From an uncultured Candidatus Melainabacteria bacterium (lineage in GTDB: Bacteria > Cyanobacteriota > Vampirovibrionia > Gastranaerophilales > Gastranaerophilaceae): a stretch of 46,171 nucleotides of DNA. Made by a program: the position numbers and the translations under genes. The stretch's first letter is position 1. Each line of letters starts with the position of its first letter. Shown piece by piece: positions 25,881-34,377 of the stretch. The stretch lies in the NCBI GenBank assembly GCA_934728585.1, contig CAKVDZ010000012.1, positions 1-46,171 of the forward strand, in the 5' to 3' direction. A model generated the notes under the pieces. The model saw only the letters and a list, made by a program, of their open reading frames with translations, was not told the DNA's origin and did no database searches.

Positions 25881-27584
25881 ATGGAAAAGATTAGAAAATA
25901 TTATTTACACATATTTATTTTTTTAATAGTTCTGTTTGGATTTGAACTTCGTTTTGCAGTTTCAAATTGTCCACTTTGGTATGATGAGGGACATTCCATA
26001 CTTGTAGCTATTAAAAATTTCCCTTTTGGAATAAATGAATTTCTTTTTACAAAAGATTTTCAACATACTCCGTTTTATTTTTACTTTTTACACTTTTGGA
26101 TAAAATTTTTTGGTAATTCAGAAATTCTGTTGCGTATGTCATCAGTAATTTTTGGAATTGCATCAATTCCAATGACATACGTTGTTGGTAAAAAATTATA
26201 TGATAGAAATGTTGGGATAATCTCCGCAATTCTTGTTTGCGTAAGCCCTTTGATGATTTATTACTCAATTGAAATAAGAATGTATATGATGGTTACATTT
26301 TTGGCTCTTGTTTCAATGAACTATTTGCTCGATTATGAGGAAAAAGGTGATAAAAAATCATTAATTAAGCTACTTACCGCAAATACATTAATTCCATACT
26401 TGCTTATTGGTGGAATTGTTTTCTATATCGGTCAATTTATATCTTATTTAATTTACTTGTTTGTAACTCAAAAAGAAAATACAAAAAAAATTGGCGAATA
26501 TTTAACATATCAGGTATATCAATTAATTTTGTTGATTCCTTATTCAATTATCGCAATTTATTACGCAATCCAAAGAAGCAAATTTATTATGTTTCATATT
26601 CCGCCATTTGAATTTATGCATTTTGTTGGGAATTTGCAAAATTACTTTGGAGCAAGAGTTGGCGCATTATTTTGGGTAAATTATATGCCTATATACATAA
26701 ATTTTGTATATTTTATTACAGTAATTGTACCAATAATATATTTTATAAACGCATTAATTAAAGCATTCAAAGAAAAAAATTCAAAACTTTTAATGGTATT
26801 TTTGACTGTAATCATATCTTACTCAATTATACTAATTTCAGCATTTATGAAAGTTATTATTATCGTTCCAAGATATACCATTTTCATCGTACCTTTGGTA
26901 ATGATTTTGGCAGGTGTTGGATTTTCAAAACTTAAGAAATGGCACGTTGCACTATTTTTAGTATTTTTTACAGCTTGTTCTAGTTATTTTTTATTTAATG
27001 ACGACGATTATTATCGAACAAAATATAATGCACTGTTTGACTCAACAAATTATTATAAATCTCGTAATTTAACTAACGAAGATTTAGTATTTAAGCCTTT
27101 CTCATCAAGTGTTGCTTTCATTTATGAAGACGCAACTTCTCCAAAAGCACCATATTTTGAAGTGTTACACGAATTTAGAAAACCATACAATACTCTTGTT
27201 TATGACGATGACCAAATTAATGCGATGAAACAAGGATATGTTGACGAAGTTTTGCTTGATATTGTTCAAAAAGAGGGACACGTTTCTCAAAAATTCTATG
27301 AACTTATGAAGAAAACATATTTAGACCCTCTAAAAGCAGGTCGATACGTTGTTATGGCAATTTATGGACCTGATAATCAAGCATTGATGGATAGAAAAGA
27401 ATACATTCAAAAATTCTCAACAGTTGAAATTATTCATAATGACAGAATTTTGCCAATGTTAGCTAAAATTTTTGATGATTCAAAAAATATATTCCTTGAA
27501 CAATGCGATCTTGTAGAAGTGGTTCCAATGAATGATATGACTTATTTCTTGTTCAGAAAACGACCTTACGAAAAAACAAAATAA
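25881..27584 (+). CDS. GT-C fold membrane glycosyltransferase (GT39/ArnT-like)
   Basis: A 567-residue polytopic protein with about 10-12 membrane segments in the first 370 residues and a soluble C-terminal domain of about 190 residues. CPLWYDEGH places D35-E36 in the first periplasmic loop, as in GT39 and ArnT enzymes. QHTPFYFYFLHFW matches the second conserved block (usually HPPLYY). It is related in plan to the gene at 13979 but little alike in sequence. It probably uses a polyprenyl-phosphate sugar; the acceptor is unknown. Confidence 0.8.
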   Translation: MEKIRKYYLHIFIFLIVLFGFELRFAVSNCPLWYDEGHSILVAIKNFPFGINEFLFTKDFQHTPFYFYFLHFWIKFFGNSEILLRMSSVIFGIASIPMTYVVGKKLYDRNVGIISAILVCVSPLMIYYSIEIRMYMMVTFLALVSMNYLLDYEEKGDKKSLIKLLTANTLIPYLLIGGIVFYIGQFISYLIYLFVTQKENTKKIGEYLTYQVYQLILLIPYSIIAIYYAIQRSKFIMFHIPPFEFMHFVGNLQNYFGARVGALFWVNYMPIYINFVYFITVIVPIIYFINALIKAFKEKNSKLLMVFLTVIISYSIILISAFMKVIIIVPRYTIFIVPLVMILAGVGFSKLKKWHVALFLVFFTACSSYFLFNDDDYYRTKYNALFDSTNYYKSRNLTNEDLVFKPFSSSVAFIYEDATSPKAPYFEVLHEFRKPYNTLVYDDDQINAMKQGYVDEVLLDIVQKEGHVSQKFYELMKKTYLDPLKAGRYVVMAIYGPDNQALMDRKEYIQKFSTVEIIHNDRILPMLAKIFDDSKNIFLEQCDLVEVVPMNDMTYFLFRKRPYEKTK

Positions 27585-27612
27585 AGATGTAAGTTACAAT
27601 TAACAAAGCAAA

Positions 27613-28380
27613 CTACTTACAACTTGTATTTTCCCAAGAAAGAGTTGTTCCATTAGGACAAACGCCTCCATTTGCTTTTAGATAGTCCATATTGCCAGTT
27701 TCAATTACCCAACCTGTACATGACATACCATTAACAAAACAAAACGTTTCTAAACTATCATTATCTTTACCATCATCTGTATTTTTACCACCTTTTGGAT
27801 AAATTCCAGTAGAAGTAACATAAAAATCGAAATAATCTTTACCCATGATATTTGGACCTTTAGAGCCATCTATATCTACATATATTAGTCCACAAGATTT
27901 TGCAGCAGGGCTATCAGAAGTTGCACCCCATTCATCAGAACAGTCATCAGACGATATATAAAAATCCAAAGCGGTTCCATCAGCCAACAAAACCTTTGGT
28001 TCATTAGTCCAAGTATTAGGTGATTCATCACCACCTCCATCAAGTTGATGATAAACTCCATCAGCAAAACAACCAGAACCTGTTCCGCAATTCTTTGAAA
28101 TTTTCATAAATTCTGTCATTCTGTCTGCAAAACGTCGATGCGCTGTTACGCCTTCTGGAAGATTTATAAACCATTCGTCAATTGGACCATAAACGGCAGT
28201 AGCACGACCAAAAGCGTCTGTTAAATTTGCATATATTTTTTTAACCTTTGCAACTTTTTCTCTATCGCCTGTGGATTGGTTTAAGTTCGGAATAGTAAGT
28301 GCCGCAACCACGCCAATAATGCCCATTACGACAAGGGTTTCGGCTAGGGTGAAAGCAACACATTTCGTTAAATGTGTCAT
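27613..28380 (-). CDS. Type IV pilin-like (prepilin N-terminal) protein
   Basis: About 255 residues from the ATG at 28380. The leader MTHLTKCVA is followed by FTLAETLVVMGIIGVVAALTIP. The prepilin peptidase site is A9-F10, with the conserved Glu at mature position 5 and a hydrophobic helix for membrane insertion and pilus assembly. The globular part has paired cysteines (GTGSGC, FVNGMSC, NTSC) and Gly/Asp-rich loops, as in Gastranaerophilales pseudopilins. The same frame stays open upstream to a TTG at 28530, giving a longer 305-residue reading without a Shine-Dalgarno. An upstream ATG at 28652 would join this frame only with one more G in the tract at 28608-28617. Confidence 0.8.
   Translation of the reverse strand: MTHLTKCVAFTLAETLVVMGIIGVVAALTIPNLNQSTGDREKVAKVKKIYANLTDAFGRATAVYGPIDEWFINLPEGVTAHRRFADRMTEFMKISKNCGTGSGCFADGVYHQLDGGGDESPNTWTNEPKVLLADGTALDFYISSDDCSDEWGATSDSPAAKSCGLIYVDIDGSKGPNIMGKDYFDFYVTSTGIYPKGGKNTDDGKDNDSLETFCFVNGMSCTGWVIETGNMDYLKANGGVCPNGTTLSWENTSCK
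28358..28377. repeat. Palindrome at pilin start
   Basis: ACACATTT-CGTT-AAATGTGT, a perfect 8-bp stem with a 4-base loop, encoding the THLTKCV part of the pilin leader. Confidence 0.7.
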
Positions 28381-28435
28381 GCCACTCTGCCGAACAAAAC
28401 AATTAATAACTGTTTTGTGAGAGGTATTACGGCAT
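28379..28435. repeat. Nested imperfect palindrome
   Basis: Outer arms ATGCC/GGCAT, middle arms CTCT/AGAG and inner arms ACAAAACA/TGTTTTGT nest around a 9-base loop. The element overlaps the pilin ATG at 28380. Confidence 0.65.
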
Positions 28436-28453
28436 CTTTTTATCATTTCTAAG

Positions 28454-28483
28454 ATCCCGCAATGCACTTCGTTTATGCGGGAT
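28454..28483. repeat. Palindrome ATCCCGCA/TGCGGGAT
   Basis: An 8-bp perfect GC-rich inverted repeat with a 14-base loop. It resembles the dispersed GTCATCCCGC-type intergenic palindromes found in several bacteria (recalled, not searched). Confidence 0.65.
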
Positions 28484-28604
28484 GACAAGTTTTGTTTATT
28501 ATCTGTCAATTCACTATTCACAAGCGACAATTCACGACACTTCTTTTTTATGCTCTCAAAAAATATTCTTATACATTCGCGAAAAGTAGCATTACTACTA
28601 GGTT

Positions 28605-28652
28605 TTACCCCCCCCCCGTACTCTGAAACTCAGTATTGACAATGTTTTTCAT
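28605..28652 (-). CDS. Short leader ORF ending at the G10 tract (OFF-phase start of pilin gene?)
   Basis: ATG at 28652, preceded by AAGGAG 6-7 bases upstream and by an excellent promoter. With ten G it reads 15 residues, MKNIVNTEFQSTGGG, and stops at TAA directly after the tract. With eleven G (or eight) the frame continues with no stop through 28530 and into the pilin-like gene, placing FTLAE near residue 100. With nine G it stops after two more codons. It may be a phase-variable start, a regulatory upstream ORF, or the remains of a gene whose tract length was miscalled. Confidence 0.55.
   Translation of the reverse strand: MKNIVNTEFQSTGGG
28608..28617 (-). repeat. Homopolymer G10 (C10 on plus strand)
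   Basis: Ten consecutive C on the plus strand in an otherwise AT-rich region. On the minus strand it follows codon 11 of the ORF starting at 28652. Such tracts change length by slipped-strand mispairing. Confidence 0.9.
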
Positions 28653-28655
28653 GCT

Positions 28656-28662
28656 ATTCTCC
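28656..28662 (-). promoter_or_regulatory. Strong ribosome binding site for ATG 28652
   Basis: AAGGAGA on the minus strand just upstream of the ATG, among the best Shine-Dalgarno matches in the window. It argues that this ATG is truly used. Confidence 0.75.
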
Positions 28663-28673
28663 TTGTTTTTATT

Positions 28674-28702
28674 AGTATAAACTATTTTTGAAAAATTTTC
28701 AA
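28674..28702 (-). promoter_or_regulatory. Sigma70-type promoter for the pilin leader ORF
   Basis: On the minus strand TTGAAA (28697-28702), a 17-base spacer, and TATACT (28674-28679). The expected transcription start near 28667 leaves a leader of about 15 bases. Confidence 0.7.
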
Positions 28703-28730
28703 TCCCATGCCCTAGTTCAATACAATAAGA

Positions 28731-29627
28731 TTATTTCAATTGTTCTTTAAGTTCTGTTCTAACATCAGCTAGAGGACTTCTATTTGGTGCAAGTAAGTTA
28801 TTATAATATTTTTTTGCATAAATAATCGGAAATTTCGGTATCCAACCTAATTTTATAAAAATAGAAACTGTTTCAGCACCTTGAGAAAGCATCAATTCAT
28901 CAATTGAATCCTCATACGCAGTCGAAATTGTTGCAATTGATTTAAGCAAGTAATCTGTTGCTGTTACAACAGAATATCCTGCACCAACACCTGTGTTGAT
29001 AAATATATTGGTAACTTTGAAATCTTGACCGTCAAGTTTAACTTTAACAATATCTTCAGGAAGTGTTAGTGCTTCTTCTTGAGTTATACTTTCAATTTCA
29101 TACCAATTCCCATCTTTTTTTATGCGCATAGTTTTTGGTGTTGGCATATAGATATATTCAAACTCGTTATTTAGAACTTTTGTGCCTGTTTCACTATAAA
29201 TTCCGTATTTGTAATTTTTACAAGTTAAAAATCTTCTGCCAAAAAGAGGCTCTATTAATGTAAATTCTGGTGGTATAATCGTATTTCCGTATTGGTCATA
29301 TAGCCCATAATCTTTATCGTTTCCTAGTTTAACAAATTTATCAAAAACTCTTTCTACATGTGTATATTTTGGTTTAACTAAATAATTTCCGTTGCAGTCA
29401 ATAAGTCCAAACCTATTTCCTTTTTGCACAATCCAAGCATTTTTATTCAAACGAATAAGCTTTTTATATTGAGCATAAACCACAGATTTGCCGTCTTTAT
29501 CCTTAAGTCCGTATTTTTTATTTAATTCATATACAGTCAAATTGTCAGTTGTATAAGCTTGTTCTGCACTATATACAGCCGTTTGAGTGATTAAAAATAG
29601 TAAAAATGTAATTAATATTCTTTTCAT
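28731..29627 (-). CDS. Exported WG-repeat protein
   Basis: A 298-residue protein with a Sec signal peptide (residues 1-20, cut near VYSA-E). Residues about 35-185 hold WG-type repeats: KKYGLKDKDGK, NRFGLIDCNGN, KDYGLYDQYGN and YKYGIYSETGT, each with a following K/P-x-Y/F strand. These form a beta-propeller-like or solenoid surface. The C-terminal 110 residues are helical and unrecognised. TAATAT lies 7 bases upstream of the ATG and there is no Shine-Dalgarno. A role in envelope binding is likely; the ligand is unknown. Confidence 0.8.
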   Translation of the reverse strand: MKRILITFLLFLITQTAVYSAEQAYTTDNLTVYELNKKYGLKDKDGKSVVYAQYKKLIRLNKNAWIVQKGNRFGLIDCNGNYLVKPKYTHVERVFDKFVKLGNDKDYGLYDQYGNTIIPPEFTLIEPLFGRRFLTCKNYKYGIYSETGTKVLNNEFEYIYMPTPKTMRIKKDGNWYEIESITQEEALTLPEDIVKVKLDGQDFKVTNIFINTGVGAGYSVVTATDYLLKSIATISTAYEDSIDELMLSQGAETVSIFIKLGWIPKFPIIYAKKYYNNLLAPNRSPLADVRTELKEQLK

Positions 29628-29650
29628 ATATCGTATATTATCATAAAATA

Positions 29651-29659
29651 TGATATAAT
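29651..29659 (+). promoter_or_regulatory. Extended -10 upstream of AsmA-like gene
   Basis: TGA-TATAAT, 28 bases ahead of the ATG at 29688, with TTAGGGA as a modest Shine-Dalgarno in between. Confidence 0.5.
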
Positions 29660-29687
29660 TTTCAAGTCAATATTAGGGATATTTTTT

Positions 29688-32513
29688 ATGTCAAAAAATT
29701 TTAGAATAAGTTTAATATTTTCAACAGTGTTAATCGGTTTAGTAGCCTTTTTCTCATTTTTATACTTATGGCTAATTCCGAATATTGTTTCAAACCCAGA
29801 TTTTTTAAATTTTGTACAAAATAGCGTAAAAGAAATTTGTGGAGCAGAATTAATCGTCGAAAATCCTGTTTTAAAAACACGTATTTCACCAACAATATCA
29901 TTTAAAACAGATAAAATTTCTCTTATAAAAAACGGAACAACACTTTTAGACGTCAAAAATTTTGATTGCGAATTTTCTCTTATAAAAATTTTTCAAAAGA
30001 AAATTGTACTAAAAAAATTAGGCTCTGACGAAATTTATGCAGATATAAATGCGCTTCAAACCCTTACCATGAAAGAACAAGAAGAACAAAAACCGTCTGA
30101 ATTTAAGGTAGATTGGCTAAGTTCATTGTTATATGTAAAAAAATGTATGATTTTATATAAAGCAAATGACAAAGTTTCTATAAAACTACTAGCTCGTGAC
30201 TTGGAAATTTCATCGGAACGTGAGCCAAAACATATTCATTTTGGTATTTTTGTAGAAATTAATAATCAAAATGACAAATTACGTCTAGCTTTCAAGGATT
30301 TTGATAAGGTTTATATCAAGGATAAAAAACTAATTGTTGATAATTTTGAATTTATCGTAAATCGCTCAAGGGTATATATAGATTCGATTGCAGATGAAAA
30401 GCATTTTGATTTTAGAATTCATTCTGACAATTATGACATAAAAAGTATTCAACAATTCCTAAATTCAAACCTTGTAATTCCAAATGGCAGTGACGTTTTA
30501 GCTTGTTTTAAAGACTTGAACGGAAATATCAGATTTGATTTTAATTTCAATAAAAAAGGTATGAAAGGTGAAGTTAATACAAACAAAATTAATTTTAAAC
30601 TCATTCCACTTGCGAACATGCCAGTAACCGTTACAGACGGGAAATTAATATTAGACTCAAATAATATTGATATTCAAGGATTTAAAGGACATTACAACAA
30701 CAAGCTTGCAAACAAAATTGAAATGTCAGGTAAAGTCACAGACTACACTAAAAAAGTTGACACAATGCTTGCTATAACTGGCGATGCGACAAATGATTTT
30801 GCTCGATATGTATCACAACTTGCAAATTGTAAAATTACACTAAAAGGCAAAACACCGTTTGCATTGAGGGTTTTGTATGATATTTCAGGAGAAGTAGAAG
30901 TTGTAGGTGGGGCAAAAGTACCAGCTGGGTCTGATATTTTGCTTGAAAATATGTCAATTAGTCCAACAAAATTCGACCGCGCATTAGGCATAAAGCTAAT
31001 TATGAAAGGTGAAAACCTTAATATTGAACACTTAAATTACTACATCGCAGATAAAATTGCTAGCAATATTGCGCCAACAAAGCCGATGATTAAACTAAGC
31101 GGTAAACTAAACGCGATGACAGGTGCGATAAAAGAATTGGAATTTGATATTCCAGAACCTTTACCTAGCGAATTTTTCAATGTCATAGCAAGTCAAAGAT
31201 TGTTCAAAAACGGTACTATTAGTGGAAAATTAAAATATATCGACGGTAAAAAACCTCATCTTGACGGCAATATGGCAGTAAATGGAGTTCGAATTGTTGG
31301 ACAAAAATTTAAAATTAAAAAAGGAACTCTTTCGACAACAAAAGACACTGTTCATTTAACAGCTAACGGTCGTTTTCGCCGTACGGATTATACTTTTGAC
31401 GGCGATATTAAGAATGAAATTTTATTTCCAATTATTGTTAAAAATATCAACTTGAATATTGACGAACTAGACGTAGAAAAAGTTATCAAAAGCTTTGCAC
31501 CACGAGATCCTAACAGAAAAATTGACCCTCAACGTTTAGCAGAGCTTAGAAAAAATGCACCAAAAAGTAACGTTTCTACTAAGTACTTTGAAGTTGAAGA
31601 AAAAACAACAACTTCTACAAAATCAGAAGATGAAAATGATGAGCCAATCGTATTCCAACCTAACTTAGTGGCTATTGAAAGTTGTAATTTCAATGTTAAA
31701 AAAGGTTCTTACAAATTAATTAATTTCGGTAACTTACACGCAAACCTAACTTTGACAAAAGCTGGTGTACTAGAAATCAAATCAAATAAATTTGACTTTG
31801 CAGACGGGATTTCAACCTTAAAAGTTTACTGCGATATGGTAAAACAAAACTATAGCGTACGTCTAGGAGCAAAAGACGTTAACTCTGACACAATTGCGAC
31901 TTCAACCTTGAATTTAAGCAAAGAAATTTCTGGTAAAGCAAGCGCTTTGTTGGAATTTTACACTGATAAAAATATGAAACTTAACGGTAGAATTCAATTT
32001 GCAATCAAAAACGGTACAATCTCTAAACTTGGACTTGTCCAATACATTTTGAATGTTGCATCAATTTTCAGAAACCCTATTGCAATGGTTAGTCCATCTA
32101 CAATTATGGATTTGGTAAATGTGCCAGATGGGACTTTCAACAATATTAAGGGTGACTTAAAAATCAGAAATAACGTAGTTGAAAGAATAATGATTAAATC
32201 TTCTTCACCTCAATTGAGTTCGTTTATCATTGGTAGAATTAATTTAGAAAATATGGATTCATCTTTGAGAATTTATACAAAATTCAGCAATCGTCATAAG
32301 GGATTTTTAGGCTTTTTAAGAGGACTTTCTCTAAACGCTCTTGCGAAAAAATCACCATTTGGAACAGAAGAAGATGCAAGCTATTATGCTGCAGAACTTT
32401 CTCAATTACCTAAACTTGAAACAGGCGAAGAAACAGCACAAGTATTTTTAACAAAATTTGACGGAGATGTTCAATCTGCAAACTTCTTATCTTCTTTGAA
32501 AAAAATTAAATAG
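29688..32513 (+). CDS. AsmA-like (TamB/YhdP-type) envelope protein
   Basis: A 941-residue protein with one N-terminal membrane anchor (about residues 8-28) and a long periplasmic beta-rich body. The N-terminal block (AELIVENPVLKTRISPTISFK) matches the AsmA start. The C-terminal block at about 760-860 (LNGRIQFAIKNGTISKLG, then SIFRNPIAMVSPSTIMDLVN and IKGDLKIRNNVVE) matches the AsmA-like C-terminal region. AsmA-family proteins form hydrophobic bridges carrying phospholipid to the outer membrane, so this supports a diderm envelope. It stands alone; the tagged metalloprotease gene follows after about 90 bases. Confidence 0.8.
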   Translation: MSKNFRISLIFSTVLIGLVAFFSFLYLWLIPNIVSNPDFLNFVQNSVKEICGAELIVENPVLKTRISPTISFKTDKISLIKNGTTLLDVKNFDCEFSLIKIFQKKIVLKKLGSDEIYADINALQTLTMKEQEEQKPSEFKVDWLSSLLYVKKCMILYKANDKVSIKLLARDLEISSEREPKHIHFGIFVEINNQNDKLRLAFKDFDKVYIKDKKLIVDNFEFIVNRSRVYIDSIADEKHFDFRIHSDNYDIKSIQQFLNSNLVIPNGSDVLACFKDLNGNIRFDFNFNKKGMKGEVNTNKINFKLIPLANMPVTVTDGKLILDSNNIDIQGFKGHYNNKLANKIEMSGKVTDYTKKVDTMLAITGDATNDFARYVSQLANCKITLKGKTPFALRVLYDISGEVEVVGGAKVPAGSDILLENMSISPTKFDRALGIKLIMKGENLNIEHLNYYIADKIASNIAPTKPMIKLSGKLNAMTGAIKELEFDIPEPLPSEFFNVIASQRLFKNGTISGKLKYIDGKKPHLDGNMAVNGVRIVGQKFKIKKGTLSTTKDTVHLTANGRFRRTDYTFDGDIKNEILFPIIVKNINLNIDELDVEKVIKSFAPRDPNRKIDPQRLAELRKNAPKSNVSTKYFEVEEKTTTSTKSEDENDEPIVFQPNLVAIESCNFNVKKGSYKLINFGNLHANLTLTKAGVLEIKSNKFDFADGISTLKVYCDMVKQNYSVRLGAKDVNSDTIATSTLNLSKEISGKASALLEFYTDKNMKLNGRIQFAIKNGTISKLGLVQYILNVASIFRNPIAMVSPSTIMDLVNVPDGTFNNIKGDLKIRNNVVERIMIKSSSPQLSSFIIGRINLENMDSSLRIYTKFSNRHKGFLGFLRGLSLNALAKKSPFGTEEDASYYAAELSQLPKLETGEETAQVFLTKFDGDVQSANFLSSLKKIK

Positions 32514-32561
32514 TTCATGTTAAATCATGTAACTATTTCAAATATTAAGGCAATTTAGTAT

Positions 32562-32588
32562 CTAAAAAACACTTTATATATGTATAAT
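32562..32588 (+). promoter_or_regulatory. AT-rich box and TATAAT upstream of metalloprotease gene
   Basis: CTAAAAAACACTTTATATAT and the following GTA are nearly repeated at 45717-45743 upstream of the candidate small RNA. TATAAT at 32583-32588 is the likely -10. Confidence 0.4.
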
Positions 32589-32606
32589 AAAGAAGTTTTG
32601 GTACGC

Positions 32607-34361
32607 ATGGCAATTTCGCAAATAAACAATATTTCGTCTGTTAATAACGTTGGCTTAAAAAGAACTCAAGCCAAAACATTTTTGCCTGCACAAAAACCAG
32701 ATACATTTGAAAGAACAACTCCTAAATTCAACATAGATACTGCTATGGCTGAATTAAAGGATTTGAAAGGTTTGACTGATAAACCTAAATTTAACGATGA
32801 AAAATTAGAATTTATAAAAGGTGAATTGACAAAAACTCCTGAAAAATGGGAACCCTTCAGAACTTTAGTACAAAATCCTAAAGTTATCAGTTCTATTGCG
32901 TGCGACTTCTTGAAAAAAGACACTGAAGATTTGAAAAATATTGCAGAAATCTCTCAAATCAAAGAAAATGACGCACCAAAATTCAGCCCATTAGAGTTGA
33001 AAAACATCGCAAATTCACTTAACGGCAAACAATTAGAAAAGTTTAAAGCTCTTTCTAGTGCAAGTTTGGGTATTGATAATTTAATCAAATTATCTCAAAA
33101 TGACAAACTTAAAAACACAGAAAAAGCTATTTCTAAAGTTAATGAAATGAGGGCAAATTGTCCATCAAACATTCTTGATTTAAGACTTGATACAGATGAA
33201 TACGACAATGACGCTTTTGCAGTAACTGCAACACTTATGAACGGTAAAAAAGTTGAACTTTTAGACAAAGATTTGAATAGAACTGCCATTGACGAAACTC
33301 AAAATATTACTCGAAACGGCAAACAATACCAAATCAAAAAAAGCGTAGATTACAGAAACAATACAACTTCTAAAGTAACTTTGGAAATGAATAAAAAGTT
33401 ACCTCAACCTGTTTTGGTTAACGAAGTTCGTGTTGTAAAAGACAAAAACGGTAAAAAAATTCGTACAGAATATGCCACTCAATCAGATGTAGCTGGAGTT
33501 TTGAATATCAAACATGTAATGCCAGACGGTTCTGAAAAAATTATTTCTTCTGCTAAAGTTGATGAAAAAACTGGTATTACAACTATTAAGAAAAATATGA
33601 CTTCTCTTGACGGTACAAAAACTGAATATTTATACGAAGATGACCCTCAAGGTAACAGAATTTCTGATTACAAAATTACTGATAAAAACGGCAAAGTGTT
33701 GTTAAATAACTCTTTGAGTTTTGAAGTTATTAATGACAAAAAATTTATTTCATCTAAAAACGACCAAAAATATGAAATAACAGTTGAAGACAAAGCCATA
33801 AACGTAAAAGATATGAAGAATGGTAAAACTTCAACAATCAATTTTGAAAATTACATCAACGGCAACCAAGAAAAAATTCTTACTGTAATGAAGAAAATGC
33901 CAGGTGAAGAACTTATTGCATTAAGTAAAAATACAAAACAACTTGAGGGCATTGACGACATTCTTCACTCAACTTATGGTGCAGTAAACAAACGTATCAA
34001 AACAGGCGACAACTTATTTGTAATGCTTCACGAACTAGGACATGCCAAGGATTACGGTGAAGTTGATGTTAAAGAAAAAGAAACTCTCACAAAATCTATT
34101 TTCAATAACAAGAAGATAAATGAAATTTTTGAAAAAGAAAAAGCTCAATTTAATAAAGCTTTTCCAAGCGCTCAACGCGACCACATCAATTATTTCATCA
34201 AAACATCAGATGTTGGTGATGGAATTCAAGAGGCAATCGCTGAATCTAACGCGCTTTTAGGCACATACAACAATGATGACTTATTCTCAATTCGTTCACA
34301 CTACTTGCAACAATTCTTCCCGAGAACAATTGCACAGTTATCACACGAATTAAACAAATAA
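32607..34361 (+). CDS. Tagged zinc metalloprotease (HELGH), possibly lethal-factor-like fold
   Basis: A 584-residue protein from the ATG at 32607. An ATG at 32580 would add 9 residues but lies upstream of the likely -10, and the neighbouring copy begins at the 32607 equivalent. Residues 29-36 are QKPDTFER. The middle is helical, then beta-rich with repeated DKNGK-type turns (about 250-400). The C-terminal domain has the HELGH zinc motif at H475/E476/H479. Glutamates E542 and E546 in IQEAIAES are candidate third ligands, with a conserved QQFFPRTIAQL end. HExGH plus a downstream E-A-x-A-E recalls anthrax lethal factor-type proteases; this is inference. No Sec signal peptide is present. Confidence 0.7.
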   Translation: MAISQINNISSVNNVGLKRTQAKTFLPAQKPDTFERTTPKFNIDTAMAELKDLKGLTDKPKFNDEKLEFIKGELTKTPEKWEPFRTLVQNPKVISSIACDFLKKDTEDLKNIAEISQIKENDAPKFSPLELKNIANSLNGKQLEKFKALSSASLGIDNLIKLSQNDKLKNTEKAISKVNEMRANCPSNILDLRLDTDEYDNDAFAVTATLMNGKKVELLDKDLNRTAIDETQNITRNGKQYQIKKSVDYRNNTTSKVTLEMNKKLPQPVLVNEVRVVKDKNGKKIRTEYATQSDVAGVLNIKHVMPDGSEKIISSAKVDEKTGITTIKKNMTSLDGTKTEYLYEDDPQGNRISDYKITDKNGKVLLNNSLSFEVINDKKFISSKNDQKYEITVEDKAINVKDMKNGKTSTINFENYINGNQEKILTVMKKMPGEELIALSKNTKQLEGIDDILHSTYGAVNKRIKTGDNLFVMLHELGHAKDYGEVDVKEKETLTKSIFNNKKINEIFEKEKAQFNKAFPSAQRDHINYFIKTSDVGDGIQEAIAESNALLGTYNNDDLFSIRSHYLQQFFPRTIAQLSHELNK

Positions 34362-34377
34362 AAGGAAAGCAGGAAAA

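Noticed and set aside
28530..28532. TTG at 28530 as the true start of the pilin-like protein
   Set aside because: No Shine-Dalgarno, and it would give a prepilin leader of about 59 residues; the ATG at 28380 gives a normal 9-residue leader.
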